Assembly (NCBI GenBank): GCA_044226535.1
Contig: JBGAGT010000017.1
Location: forward strand, 30,026 to 94,025
Direction of reading: 5' to 3'
Source: VBCG01 sp044226535
Lineage (GTDB): Bacteria; Pseudomonadota; Gammaproteobacteria; Burkholderiales; Casimicrobiaceae
DNA length: 64,000 nt
How positions within the stretch are numbered: position 1 is the first letter of the stretch; every line of letters starts with the position of its first letter. Positions 22,185 to 39,784 of the stretch are shown here, piece by piece. The notes under the pieces were generated by a model. The model did not search any database. It was not told the origin of the DNA and worked only from the letters and a program-made list of their open reading frames with translations. A program made the translations under genes and the position numbers.

Positions 22185-22613
22185 CTACAGGACGACGAGG
22201 TGCCTTGCCGCTGCGCCGCGCACGCTCTCCATCGCGATCGTTGCATCGAACGTGACGAAGCGGCCCTTGTGCCGTACGGCGAGGGCGAGAAGATAGCTGT
22301 CGGTGACCTGGCGCGGGCCGTGCACGCGGGTCAGGTCCACGGCTGCCGCATCGAGGATGCTGAGGTCGTCGGCCCAGAACGCGTGGAGCGCGTTCGAGGT
22401 CGCTTCCGCGAGACGTTCCGCGACTGCGCGAATGGGTAGTGCGTTCGGATAGGCGGGTTGCGACATGATCCGCAGGCAGCCGTTCTGCGTAAGTGGACAG
22501 GAGGCCCAGCCCGCCTCCGCGTGCTGCGAATACCACTCGACCGCGCGGCCATGCGATGCGTGGTCGGCGTCGAGCAATGCGATCAGCACGTTGATGTCGA
22601 GCAACGCGCGCAT
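22185..22613 (-). CDS. Second VapC-type PIN-domain toxin
   Basis: About 142 residues. PIN features: first acidic residue in MRALLDINVLIALLDADH, WASCPLTQNGCLRIMSQPAYPN (common in TA_VapC proteins), TDSYLLALAVRHKGRFVTFDATI with the later acidic residues. Start ATG overlaps the antitoxin stop by one base (TGATG). Expected to be an RNase inhibited by the partner gene. Faces the radical SAM gene convergently. Confidence 0.87.
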   Translation of the reverse strand: MRALLDINVLIALLDADHASHGRAVEWYSQHAEAGWASCPLTQNGCLRIMSQPAYPNALPIRAVAERLAEATSNALHAFWADDLSILDAAAVDLTRVHGPRQVTDSYLLALAVRHKGRFVTFDATIAMESVRGAAARHLVVL

Positions 22614-22861
22614 CAATACGCGTCGTCGTCGCGCAGCTTGTCGATCAGCTCGTTGGTGACGATGCCGCCGCGCTTCGGAAACGCGCGAAACCCGTAGACG
22701 GGCCGGGCCTCCCTGGCATGCACCGCCGTGGCGGGGGTGCCGGTCAACGCATCGCGGGCGAGCTCGGAGATGACCTCGCCGATCGTCTTGTGCTGATGGC
22801 GGGCGCGGTCCTTTGCCGCCTGGAGGACGTCGTCGGCGATGTCGAGCGTCGTTCGCATCAT
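22613..22861 (-). CDS. Second VapB-type antitoxin (RHH)
   Basis: About 82 residues. RHH motif MRTTLDIADDVLQAAKDRARHQHKTIGEVISELARDAL, then a toxin-binding tail with YGFRAFPKRGGIVTNELIDKLRDDD. Two adjacent ATGs begin MMRTTLD; either could be used. A longer form starting MMRHHP would run through the operator region and is rejected. Operon partner of the PIN toxin directly downstream. Confidence 0.85.
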   Translation of the reverse strand: MMRTTLDIADDVLQAAKDRARHQHKTIGEVISELARDALTGTPATAVHAREARPVYGFRAFPKRGGIVTNELIDKLRDDDAY

Positions 22862-22872
22862 CGGATGATGAC

Positions 22873-22902
22873 GCATCAAACATCAGATGTCAACGCTGAT
22901 GC
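22873..22902 (-). promoter_or_regulatory. Operator of the second VapBC-like operon
   Basis: Nested inverted repeats: GCATCA (22873-22878) with TGATGC (22897-22902), and the palindrome ACATC-A-GATGT (22880-22890). On the minus strand TTGACATC is the -35, the same TTGACATC string seen in the first VapBC operator. The -10 would fall only a few bases before the antitoxin start, again suggesting a very short leader. Confidence 0.5.
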
Positions 22903-22908
22903 AACCCG

Positions 22909-22979
22909 GTCATTCCCGCGCAAGCGGGAACCCAGGCTTGGGTAGCGATCATGTGGGTCCCCGCTTTCGCGGGGATGAC
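22909..22979. repeat. Two short palindromic repeats in opposite orientation
   Basis: One TTCCCGC-type copy at 22909-22935 and one inverted CCCCGC-type copy at 22954-22979, separated by 18 bp. They lie between the second antitoxin and the cyclase gene, at the 3' end of the long signalling operon. Confidence 0.78.
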
Positions 22980-23014
22980 CCGGAGGCCGCGGGGATGACG
23001 GGTTGCCGACGACG

Positions 23015-24055
23015 TCAGAGCGACACCGCGAACGCCTCCACCGGCGTGCCGATGCCCTTCAGCGCCACCTCGCCCAGCGCGTCCATCACGAAGGCGCCGC
23101 CCAGCGCGTCGTGCGTCGCGCGGTCGACGAGGATGGTGCGCCCGGCAGGCTTGGTGTGGCCCTCGAGGCGCGCGGCGAGGTTCACCACGTCGCCCACGCA
23201 GGTGTAGGTGGCGCGCGTGGCCGTGCCGGTGTAGCCCGCCACGACCTCGCCCGAGGCGATGCCGATGCCGATGCGGATGGGCACCTTGCCGCCCGCTTCG
23301 CGCTGGGCGTTCAGCATCTCGATCAGGTCGCGCATCTCCAGCGCCGCGCGTACCGCGCTGGCACTGGGATCGGGTATCTCCAGCGGCGCGCCGAAGATCG
23401 CCATCAGGCCGTCGCCGATCATCTGGTTGACGACGCCGTCGTGGCTGGTGATGGCGTCGAACATCAGGGTGTAGAAGGTGTTGAGGAGCTCGATCGTCTC
23501 CTCGGGCGTTTGCGACTCGACCAGCGGGGTGAAGCCGCGGATGTCGCAGAACATCACCGAGGCCCGCACGCGCTTGCCGCCCAGCGAGAAGCCCGATTGC
23601 GCGAGGTCCTGCGCCACCTCGGTGGTGGCGAAGCGGCTCACCAGCGCCTTCAGGTCGTCGCGCAGCCGCTTCTTCTCGAGGCTGGAGGCGATGCGCGCGC
23701 GCAGGAGCGTGGCATTGGGCGGCTTGGGCAGGTAGTCCACCGCGCCGAGCTCGATGGAACGCACCACGCTGTCGAGTCCCTCGACCGACGAGGTGACGAT
23801 CACGGGGATGTCGCGCAGCCGCGTGTCGGCGCGCAGCGCCTCGAGCACCTCGAAGCCGTCCATCTCGGGCATCTCGAGGTCGAGCAGCACGAGGTCGTAG
23901 GGAGTCTCCCTGAGCACCTCGATCGCCACGCGGCCGTTCTCGGCGGTACCGACGCGATGCCCCTGCAGCTCGAGGTTGCGGGACAGCAGCAGCCGGTTGA
24001 CCTTGTTGTCGTCGACCACCAGCAGGTGGGCGCCATTCCCCCGGTGCTCAGGCAT
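23015..24055 (-). CDS. Response regulator with class III adenylate/guanylate cyclase output
   Basis: About 346 residues. Receiver domain at 10-125 (LLVVDDNKVNRLLLS, phospho-acceptor Asp59 in VLLDLEMPEMDG, YLPKPPN lysine), a short helical linker (LEKKRLRDDLKALVSRF), then a class III nucleotide cyclase: VMFCDIRGFTPL (first metal Asp), MIGDGLMAIFGAP (second metal Asp) and YTCVGDVVNLAARLE (substrate/transition-state block). The catalytic set appears complete, so phosphorylation likely controls cAMP or cGMP formation. Last gene of the operon; its start overlaps the HPt gene by eight bases, which argues for coupled expression with the phosphorelay. Confidence 0.9.
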   Translation of the reverse strand: MPEHRGNGAHLLVVDDNKVNRLLLSRNLELQGHRVGTAENGRVAIEVLRETPYDLVLLDLEMPEMDGFEVLEALRADTRLRDIPVIVTSSVEGLDSVVRSIELGAVDYLPKPPNATLLRARIASSLEKKRLRDDLKALVSRFATTEVAQDLAQSGFSLGGKRVRASVMFCDIRGFTPLVESQTPEETIELLNTFYTLMFDAITSHDGVVNQMIGDGLMAIFGAPLEIPDPSASAVRAALEMRDLIEMLNAQREAGGKVPIRIGIGIASGEVVAGYTGTATRATYTCVGDVVNLAARLEGHTKPAGRTILVDRATHDALGGAFVMDALGEVALKGIGTPVEAFAVSL

Positions 24056-24392
24056 TCGCCAGCGTCTCCAGCGCCTCGGCGACGCGCGCGAACTCGCCTT
24101 CGACGGCCTCGAGCGTGGGCACCTCGCCCTGGCCCATGGCCGCGGCGCCGGAGAGCTCCAGCGCGCGCGCCATCCCGCCCAGCGTCAGCGCGCCGAAGGT
24201 GTTGCTGTTGGACTTGAGCGAATGCGCCGCGCGGCGGAAGCCCTCGGCGTCGCCGCTGCGCTGGGTGCTGCGCAGCGTCTCGATCATCTTGGGCGCCTCG
24301 CCGAGGAACAGCGTGGCGAGCTCTGCCACGAACGCGCTGCCGGTGGTCTGCTGCAACGCCTCGAAAGTGGGAAGGTCGATTGCTTCCGCCAT
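24048..24392 (-). CDS. Stand-alone histidine phosphotransfer (HPt) protein
   Basis: About 114 residues, nearly all one HPt four-helix domain. Phospho-accepting His57 lies in RRAAHSLKSNSNTFGA, the canonical AHxLKGxSxxxGA motif with Asn for the first Gly. It should pass phosphate from a receiver domain of the giant kinase to Asp59 of the cyclase response regulator. Sits two bases downstream of the kinase stop and overlaps the cyclase gene, so all three are one transcription and translation unit. Confidence 0.92.
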   Translation of the reverse strand: MAEAIDLPTFEALQQTTGSAFVAELATLFLGEAPKMIETLRSTQRSGDAEGFRRAAHSLKSNSNTFGALTLGGMARALELSGAAAMGQGEVPTLEAVEGEFARVAEALETLANA

Positions 24393-24394
24393 GT

Positions 24395-34216
<9,822 letters not shown>

Positions 34217-34569
34217 GGCAGGGCCTCCAGAGGGGTCGTGAAAGAGGGTCGGGTCGAACTCCGCGCGGGAAGGCCGCGCAGGCCGTCCACGCGCAAAGGC
34301 AGCAAAGTCTACCGCTGCGCTGCCGCGCGCGCGAGGGGTCGGTCCGCAGCACGCCGTCGGCGCCGAGCTCGTAGTCGAGCCGTACCGAGATCGCCTCCTT
34401 GGGGTCGGCGTCGACCAGCATGTAGCAGCGTTCGTCGATCATGATCGGCGAAAGCGGCTTGTCGGCCACGTGCCCGGCGCTGGGAATGGGGCGCGGGTGG
34501 CTCGCGGGCCGTCGAGGCGCGGCCAGGAACGGCGGTCCCGCGCCGGCGAGGAATGGGCGTCCCGCTTCC
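34217..34569. other. Non-coding gap with a possible gene remnant (minus strand)
   Basis: Upstream of the giant kinase. On the minus strand from an ATG at 34442 about 40 codons (MIDERCYMLVDADPKEAISV, then a YELGADGVLRTD segment) show strong G/C third-base bias like real genes here, after which, near 34320, the frame loses that bias without a stop. This could be a truncated gene or a small protein whose end I cannot place. The rest of the stretch shows nothing recognisable; the kinase promoter should lie here. Confidence 0.3.
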
Positions 34570-34598
34570 TTGCGAGGGTGCGGAAAACGTGGCATAAT
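34570..34598 (+). promoter_or_regulatory. Sigma-70-type promoter of rpmB-rpmG
   Basis: TTGCGA (34570-34575), 17-bp spacer, CATAAT (34593-34598). Start of transcription would be about 80 nt before the rpmB ATG. Best-matching promoter pair I found in the window, consistent with a ribosomal protein operon. Confidence 0.65.
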
Positions 34599-34682
34599 CA
34601 ACGGCTTTCCCGATTCCGGCTGGCGGGTTCGTCCCCGCGGAGCCTGGCGGGGCGATTTCCAGAACGGATAAAGGAGCGAGCG

Positions 34683-34919
34683 ATGGCTCGAGTATGTCAA
34701 GTCACCGGCAAGCGTCCCACCGTGGGCAACCACGTGTCGCATGCCAACAACAAGACCAAGCGCCGGTTCCTGCCGAACCTGCAACGCCGCCGCTTCTGGG
34801 TCGAGAGCGAGAACCGCTGGGTGAGCCTGCGCCTCACCACCAACGCGCTGCGCACCATCGACAAGAACGGCATCGACGTCGTCCTCGCCGGTATGCGCGC
34901 CAAGGGCCAGCAGGTCTGA
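34683..34919 (+). CDS. rpmB: 50S ribosomal protein L28
   Basis: 78 residues, standard length. Clear L28 sequence: MARVCQVTGKRPTVGNHVSH, NNKTKRRFLPNLQRRRFWVE, LRLTTNALRTIDKNGID. A strong AAGGAG lies just upstream of the ATG. It is followed 24 bp later by rpmG, the conserved L28-L33 pair. Confidence 0.97.
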   Translation: MARVCQVTGKRPTVGNHVSHANNKTKRRFLPNLQRRRFWVESENRWVSLRLTTNALRTIDKNGIDVVLAGMRAKGQQV

Positions 34920-34943
34920 CGCCGGCCTCGAGAGGAAACGACC

Positions 34944-35099
34944 ATGCGTGAAAAGATCAAGCTCGAGTCTTCGGCCGGCACCGGCCACTTCTACACGACC
35001 AGCAAGAACAAGAAGCTGATGCCCGAGAAGATGGTGATCAAGAAGTTCGATCCCGTCGCGCGCAAGCACGTCGAGTACAAGGAAACCAAGCTCAAGTAA
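34944..35099 (+). CDS. rpmG: 50S ribosomal protein L33
   Basis: 51 residues, translated by eye: MREKIKLESSAGTGHFYTTS, then NKKLMPEKMVIKKFDPVARK and a HVEYKETKLK end. It has no zinc-binding CxxC pairs, so it is the Cys-minus (zinc-independent) form. AGAGGAAACG before the ATG serves as ribosome-binding site. The terminator at 35198-35227 follows after three palindromic repeats. Confidence 0.96.
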   Translation: MREKIKLESSAGTGHFYTTSKNKKLMPEKMVIKKFDPVARKHVEYKETKLK

Positions 35100-35111
35100 C
35101 GTCAGCCCCTC

Positions 35112-35197
35112 GTCATCCCCGCGCAAGCGGGGACCCATGCAGGGTTTCCCGCCTGCGCGGGAATGGCGACGAAGGTTCCCGCCTGCGCGGGAATGAC
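35112..35197. repeat. Three short palindromic repeats after rpmG
   Basis: A CCCCGC-type copy (35112-35137), then two TTCCCGC-type copies with CTGC loops (about 35145-35164 and 35175-35197). The last directly abuts the rpmBG terminator. Confidence 0.75.
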
Positions 35198-35227
35198 AAA
35201 CGGCCCGCATCGCGGGCCGTTTTGCTT
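35198..35227 (+). terminator. Rho-independent terminator of rpmB-rpmG
   Basis: Stem AAACGGCCCGC / GCGGGCCGTTT with a three-base loop, followed by TTTTGCTTT. Symmetric A and T runs mean it could also act on the convergent GntR transcript. Confidence 0.85.
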
Positions 35228-35251
35228 TCTGCGCCGACTCCCGCGCCTGCG

Positions 35252-35944
35252 TCAGTTCGTCACCAGTGCCGGATGCAGGCGCCGCATCTCGTCGGCATGC
35301 GCCAGCGTCCCCGACAGGTGCTCGCGCACGCAGCGCTCGGCCGCCGCGACGTCGCCCGCGGCGATGGCACGGACGATGCGCGCATGGTCGTCCAGGATCG
35401 CCTTGCCCTTGCCGGGCGTGGGAAGGTGCAGCCGCCGCAGGCGGTCGATATGCCCGCTGTGGCGCAGGATGGTGGCGAACAGGCCCGCCATCCCGGCGGC
35501 GACGTACATCTCGCGGTGGAAGGCGCGGTCGGCGGCCGCCATCGCCGCGTAGTCGCGCCGCCCGAAGTGCGCCTTCTGCTCGGCGACGATGGCGCGCAGC
35601 CGCGCCATCAGCGTCGCGTCGGGCCTGGCCGCGAGCTCGCGCGCGATCTCGATCTCCAGCGACCGGCGCAGGAAATGCGAGGCCTGCGCGGCCGCGATGT
35701 CGATGCGGCTCACCACGGTCTTGGACTGCGCGAACACCTCGACCAGGCCTTCCTCCTCGAGCTGGTTGAGCGCATCGCGCACCGGCGTCTGGCTGACGCC
35801 GTAGTGAGCGGCGAGCTCGGCGCGCGACAGCACCGAGCCCGGCGCGAGCTCGAGCTCGACGATGCGCGCGCGCAGGTCGTCGAGCACCTGCGGGGCGGCG
35901 TGGCGCGAGCGGTCGAGGCGCGGGGCGGACGCGGGGGTCGGCAT
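35252..35944 (-). CDS. GntR-family regulator (FCD/FadR subfamily)
   Basis: About 230 residues. N-terminal winged helix (VLDDLRARIVELELAPGSVLSRAELAAHYGVSQTPVRDALNQLEEEGLVEV) and C-terminal FCD helical ligand domain with metal/ligand residues in HFLRRSLEIEIARELA, DRAFHREMYVAAG and HARIVRAIAAGD. FCD regulators usually sense organic or sugar acids. The ATG starting MPTPASAPRL was preferred to a GTG two codons upstream. Divergent from the binding-protein/dehydratase operon, which it probably controls through the palindrome at its own start. Confidence 0.9.
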   Translation of the reverse strand: MPTPASAPRLDRSRHAAPQVLDDLRARIVELELAPGSVLSRAELAAHYGVSQTPVRDALNQLEEEGLVEVFAQSKTVVSRIDIAAAQASHFLRRSLEIEIARELAARPDATLMARLRAIVAEQKAHFGRRDYAAMAAADRAFHREMYVAAGMAGLFATILRHSGHIDRLRRLHLPTPGKGKAILDDHARIVRAIAAGDVAAAERCVREHLSGTLAHADEMRRLHPALVTN

Positions 35945-35966
35945 TGACACACTGATATATTAGTGC
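35944..35966. promoter_or_regulatory. Candidate GntR operator in the divergent gap
   Basis: AT-rich imperfect palindrome CACTGATATATTAGTG (35950-35965) in an otherwise GC-rich gap; its minus strand offers TAATAT as a -10 for the regulator itself. A TTGACA (35944-35949) overlaps on the plus strand. Position and symmetry fit autoregulation and control of the divergent operon. Confidence 0.5.
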
Positions 35967-36074
35967 TTCACTGGCTGCGAGGGCAAGGTCACTGTCGCGA
36001 AAGCCGCACCGCGCCGGCGAGCCGCGCCCCGTCCACGACACGAGGCGCCCGCGAGCGCCGCTCAGGAGGAAACC

Positions 36075-37088
36075 ATGCGCCGTACCCTCACCGCATCGGG
36101 CGTTGTCGCGCTCGTCGCAGGCCTCGCGCTCGCGCCGCTCGCCGCTGCGCAGCAGAAGAACGAGGTCTCGATCACCCGGCAGCCCGGCATCCTGTACCTG
36201 CCTTCGCACGTGATGGAAAAGCAGAAGCTGATCGAAAAGGAGGCGGCGAAGCTCGGCGTAACCGACCTCAAGGTGACCTGGGCCGTGCTCTCGGGCGGCG
36301 GCGCGCAGACCGACGCCTTGCTCTCGGGCGGCGTCGATGTGGTCAACACCGGCGTCGGCAACCTGCTGCTGCTGTGGGACCGCACCAAGGGCGGCGTGAA
36401 GGGCATCGTCGCCAACTCGGCGCTGCCGCTGCAGCTCATCACCCGCAACCCGAACATCAAGACCATCAAGGACTTCGGCCCGAACGACCGCATCGCCGTG
36501 CCGACGCTCAAGGTGTCGACGCAGGCCATCCTGCTGCAGATGGCCGCGGCCAAGGCCTTCGGCCCCGAGAACACCACCAGGCTCGACGTCAACACCGTGC
36601 AGCTCGGGCACCCCGACGCCGCCATCGCGATGATGAATCCCCAGCACGAGATCCAGTCGCACTTCGCGGCGCCGCCGTTCTCGTTCTACGAGCTCAAGCG
36701 CGTGCCCGGCGCACACATCGTGCTGTCCTCGCCCGATGTCATCGGCGGGCCGCTGACGCAGTCGCAGTTCTTCACGACGGTGAAGTACGCCGAGGCCAAC
36801 CCCAAGGTCATCGCGGCGATCAAGGCCGCCACCTTCGACGCCATCGACATCATCAAGAAGGACCCGGCGGGCGCGGTGGACATCTACAAGGAAGTGACGG
36901 GCGACAAGACCGCGGCAGCCGACATCGTCGAGCTCTTGAAGCAGCCGGGCATGATGGACTGGATTGCCGCGCCCCAGGGCACGATGAAGTTCGCCGAGCA
37001 CCTGCACAAGGTCGGCACGCTGAAGACCATGCCCAAGGCCTGGACGGACTACTATCTGCCGATCACCGCCGACCTGCCCGGCAACTGA
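36075..37088 (+). CDS. NitT/TauT-type ABC transporter substrate-binding protein (orphan)
   Basis: About 337 residues, with a signal peptide (VVALVAGLALAPLAAAQQ). Periplasmic-binding fold of the SsuA/TauA/ThiY kind: SITRQPGILYLPSHVMEKQKLIEKEAAKLG, the ALLSGGVDVVNTGVGNLLLLWD segment and DFGPNDRIAVPTLKVSTQAILLQMAAAKAFG. A strong AGGAGG precedes the ATG. No permease or ATPase gene is adjacent, so it must share a transporter encoded elsewhere or have a sensing role. It opens the putative sugar-acid operon. Confidence 0.87.
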   Translation: MRRTLTASGVVALVAGLALAPLAAAQQKNEVSITRQPGILYLPSHVMEKQKLIEKEAAKLGVTDLKVTWAVLSGGGAQTDALLSGGVDVVNTGVGNLLLLWDRTKGGVKGIVANSALPLQLITRNPNIKTIKDFGPNDRIAVPTLKVSTQAILLQMAAAKAFGPENTTRLDVNTVQLGHPDAAIAMMNPQHEIQSHFAAPPFSFYELKRVPGAHIVLSSPDVIGGPLTQSQFFTTVKYAEANPKVIAAIKAATFDAIDIIKKDPAGAVDIYKEVTGDKTAAADIVELLKQPGMMDWIAAPQGTMKFAEHLHKVGTLKTMPKAWTDYYLPITADLPGN

Positions 37089-37113
37089 CGCATTGCCCGG
37101 CAACTGACGAATT

Positions 37114-37271
37114 GTCGTCCCCGCGCAAGCGGGGACCCAGGGGTGCCGGTGCAACGAGGTCCCCGCTTGCGCGGGGATGACGGTGGGTCCCCGCTTGCGC
37201 GGGGATGACGGCGATGGGTCCCCGCTTGCGCGGGGATGACGGCGATGGGTCCCCGCTTGCGCGGGGATGAC
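37114..37271. repeat. Five-copy cluster of the short palindrome (VNTR-like)
   Basis: One inverted copy (37114-37140), then four in the same orientation (37157-37181, 37184-37209, 37215-37240, 37246-37271). The last three are identical 26-mers with identical GGCGA spacers, a 31-bp period. The cluster fills the gap between the binding protein and dehydratase genes and ends just before the dehydratase ribosome-binding site (AGAGGAAAGC), so it would be transcribed into the leader. Confidence 0.85.
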
Positions 37272-37282
37272 GAGAGGAAAGC

Positions 37283-39016
37283 ATGCGCAAGAAGCAACCG
37301 TCCGAGCTCCGCAGTGCCCGCTGGTTCGCCGAGGATTCGCTGCGTGCCGCGGGCCACCGCTCGCGAATGATGCAGATGGGCTACGACCCCGACGACTGGG
37401 TCGACCGGCCCATCGTCGCCATCCTCAACACCTGGTCCGACATGAACCAGTGCCACGCGCATTTCAAGGAGCGCGTGGTCGACGTGAAGCGCGGCATCCT
37501 GCAGGCCGGCGGGCTGCCGATGGAGCTGCCCGCGCTGTCGCTGTCGGAGGTGATGGTCAAGCCGACGACCATGCTCTACCGCAACCTCCTGGCGATGGAG
37601 GCCGAGGAGCTCATCCGCAGCCATCCCGTCGACGGCGCGGTGCTGATGGGCGGCTGCGACAAGACCACGCCGGGCCTGCTGATGGGCGCGATCAGCGCGG
37701 GCCTGCCCTGCATCTACGCGCCGGCAGGCGCGATGCTGCGCGGCAACTGGAAGGGCCGCAAGCTCGGCTCGGGCAGCGACGTGTGGAAGTACTGGGACGA
37801 GCGGCGCGCAGGCAACATCGACGCCGCGGCCTGGACCGAGATCGAGGGCGGCATCGCGCGGAGCTACGGCACCTGCATGACCATGGGCACTGCGGCGACC
37901 ATGATGACCATCGCCGAGGCGCTGGGCATGTGCCTGCCGGGCGCCTCGTCGATCCCCGCCGCCGACTCGGGCCACATGCGCATGATGGCCGAGAGCGGGC
38001 GCCGCGTGGTTGACATGATCTGGGAGGACCACGTGCCGTCGAAGGTGCTCGATGCGCGGGCCTTCCACAACGCCATCGCGGCGGCGATGGCCATGGGCTG
38101 CTCGACCAACGCCATCATCCACGTCATCGCCATCGCGCGCCGCGCCGGCGTCGACATCACCCTCGACGACTTCGAGCGCGCGAGCCGCAAGGTTCCGGTG
38201 ATCGCCAACATCCGGCCGAGCGGCAGCACCTACCTGATGGAGGATTTCTACTACGCCGGCGGCGCGCGCGCGATGTTCGGCCGCATGGGCGACCACCTCG
38301 ACGCCGGCGCCATGACGGTCAACGGCCGCACGCTGGGCGAGAACATCGCCGGCGCCGAGGTCTACGACGACGACGTCATCCGCACCCTCGACAACCCGAT
38401 CTACGCCGAGGGTGCGCTGGCGGTGCTGAAAGGCAACCTGGCGCCCGACGGCTGCGTGATCAAGCCCTCGGCCTGCGAGCCGCGGCTCCTGAAGCACACG
38501 GGCCCCGCGCTGGTGTTCGACGACTACGCATCGATGAAGGCGGAGGTCGACCGCGACGACCTGGACGTCACCGCCGACCACGTGCTGGTGCTGCGCAACG
38601 CCGGGCCGCTCGGCGGCCCCGGCATGCCCGAGTGGGGCATGCTGCCCATCCCGAAGAAGCTGGTGCAGGCGGGGGTGCGCGACATGCTGCGCCTCTCCGA
38701 CGCGCGGATGAGCGGCACGAGCTACGGCGGTTGCATCCTGCACGTCTCCCCCGAGGCCTTCATCGGGGGCCCCCTGGCCCTGGTGAAGACGGGCGACCTC
38801 GTCAGCGTCGACGTGCCGGCGCGCACCATCCACCTGCACGTCGACGACGCCGAGCTCGCGCGCCGCAAGGCCGCGTGGACGCCGCCCGCGCCGCGCTACG
38901 AGCGCGGCTACGGCTTCCTCGCGGCGAAGCACATGCTGCAGGCCAACGATGGCTGCGACTTCGACTTCCTCGAGACGGGCTTCGGCGCCCCGGTGCGCGA
39001 ACCCGACATCTACTGA
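37283..39016 (+). CDS. IlvD/Edd-family sugar-acid dehydratase
   Basis: About 577 residues. Iron-sulfur dehydratase of the dihydroxy-acid dehydratase/phosphogluconate dehydratase family: ILNTWSDMNQCHAHF, GGCDKTTPGLLMG and SYGTCMTMGTAATM supply the three cluster cysteines, and RMSGTSYGGCILHVSPEA is the C-terminal family block. Length and the early NTWSDMNQCHAHF resemble L-arabinonate/D-xylonate dehydratases more than IlvD proper. It would make a 2-keto-3-deoxy acid. The RraA-like gene follows after two bases, so the pair probably dehydrates and then cleaves a sugar acid. Confidence 0.88.
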   Translation: MRKKQPSELRSARWFAEDSLRAAGHRSRMMQMGYDPDDWVDRPIVAILNTWSDMNQCHAHFKERVVDVKRGILQAGGLPMELPALSLSEVMVKPTTMLYRNLLAMEAEELIRSHPVDGAVLMGGCDKTTPGLLMGAISAGLPCIYAPAGAMLRGNWKGRKLGSGSDVWKYWDERRAGNIDAAAWTEIEGGIARSYGTCMTMGTAATMMTIAEALGMCLPGASSIPAADSGHMRMMAESGRRVVDMIWEDHVPSKVLDARAFHNAIAAAMAMGCSTNAIIHVIAIARRAGVDITLDDFERASRKVPVIANIRPSGSTYLMEDFYYAGGARAMFGRMGDHLDAGAMTVNGRTLGENIAGAEVYDDDVIRTLDNPIYAEGALAVLKGNLAPDGCVIKPSACEPRLLKHTGPALVFDDYASMKAEVDRDDLDVTADHVLVLRNAGPLGGPGMPEWGMLPIPKKLVQAGVRDMLRLSDARMSGTSYGGCILHVSPEAFIGGPLALVKTGDLVSVDVPARTIHLHVDDAELARRKAAWTPPAPRYERGYGFLAAKHMLQANDGCDFDFLETGFGAPVREPDIY

Positions 39017-39018
39017 CC

Positions 39019-39732
39019 ATGGCCCTCTCCGACACCACGCGCACATTGCTGCGCGGCGTCAGCGTCGCGACGATCACCACCGCGCTGTTCAAGCGCGGCC
39101 TCCGCAACCAGTTCATCCAGGGCGTGCGCCCGCTGTCGGCGGACCCGAAACCGATGGTCGGCCAGGCCTACACGCTGCGCTACATCCCCGCGCGCGAGGA
39201 CCTGAACCCCATCACCGTGTTCCGCGACCGCGCGCACCCGCAGCGCAAGGCCGTCGAGGAATGCCCGCCCGGCGCGGTGATGGTGATCGACAGCCGCAAG
39301 GATGCGCGCGCGGCCTCGGCGGGATCGATCCTGGTGACGCGCCTGCAGGTGCGCGGCTGCGCCGGCATCGTCACCGACGGCGGCTTCCGCGACTCGGTGG
39401 AGATCGCCGCGCTCGACATCCCCGCGTACCACGCGCGGCCCGCATCACCCACCAACCTCACCGTGCACCAGGCCATCGACATCGACGTGCCCATCGGCTG
39501 CGGTGACGCGCCGGTGTTCCCGCGCGACGTGATCGTCGGCGACGGCGAGGGCGTGGTGGTGATCCCCGCGCAGCTCGCCGACGAGGTCGCGGCCGAGGCG
39601 GTGGAGATGACGCTGTTCGAGGACTTCGTCACCGCGGAGGTGAAGAAGGGGCGCTCGATCCTGGGGCTCTATCCGCCGACCGACGAACAGGCGCAGCGCG
39701 ACTACGAGGCCTGGCGCAGGACGCGGCCGTAG
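39019..39732 (+). CDS. RraA-like / HMG-CHA aldolase family protein
   Basis: About 237 residues. Family of the RNase E regulator RraA and the class II pyruvate aldolases (4-hydroxy-4-methyl-2-oxoglutarate / 4-carboxy-4-hydroxy-2-oxoadipate aldolase). The aldolase active-site signature is present: VTDGGFRD with Arg124 and Asp125, and GDGEGVVVIP near the end. RraA proper is about 160 residues and lacks these, so an aldolase role is more likely. Gene position (two bases after the dehydratase) suggests it splits a keto acid made by that enzyme. Confidence 0.83.
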   Translation: MALSDTTRTLLRGVSVATITTALFKRGLRNQFIQGVRPLSADPKPMVGQAYTLRYIPAREDLNPITVFRDRAHPQRKAVEECPPGAVMVIDSRKDARAASAGSILVTRLQVRGCAGIVTDGGFRDSVEIAALDIPAYHARPASPTNLTVHQAIDIDVPIGCGDAPVFPRDVIVGDGEGVVVIPAQLADEVAAEAVEMTLFEDFVTAEVKKGRSILGLYPPTDEQAQRDYEAWRRTRP

Positions 39733-39743
39733 GAAAAGCAAGA

Positions 39744-39763
39744 GGCCCGCTTGCGCGGGCCCT
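39744..39763 (-). terminator. Probable terminator of the desaturase gene
   Basis: GGCCCGC-TTGC-GCGGGCC hairpin (39744-39761) between convergent genes. On the minus strand it is followed by TCTTGCTTTTCC, a T-rich run; on the plus strand no T-run follows. Confidence 0.6.
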
Positions 39764-39784
39764 GGCCTGGGGGCTGATCGCGCG

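Noticed and set aside
20174..22255. 693-codon plus-strand frame overlapping the radical SAM gene
   Set aside because: Out-of-frame shadow; Arg/Ala-rich without motifs, while the other frame has the CxxxCxxC cluster site.
22861..22879. Longer antitoxin start (MMRHHP...)
   Set aside because: It would place the start codon inside the operator palindrome; the RHH motif begins exactly at MRTTLD.
37072..37110. Tandem duplication of TGCCCGGCAACTGACG at the end of the binding-protein gene
   Set aside because: Only two short copies, the second after the stop; likely a local slippage event without function.
37157..37271. Regular 26-bp repeats resembling a CRISPR array
   Set aside because: Spacers are identical 2-5-bp strings, the same palindrome is scattered through the window, and no cas gene is present.
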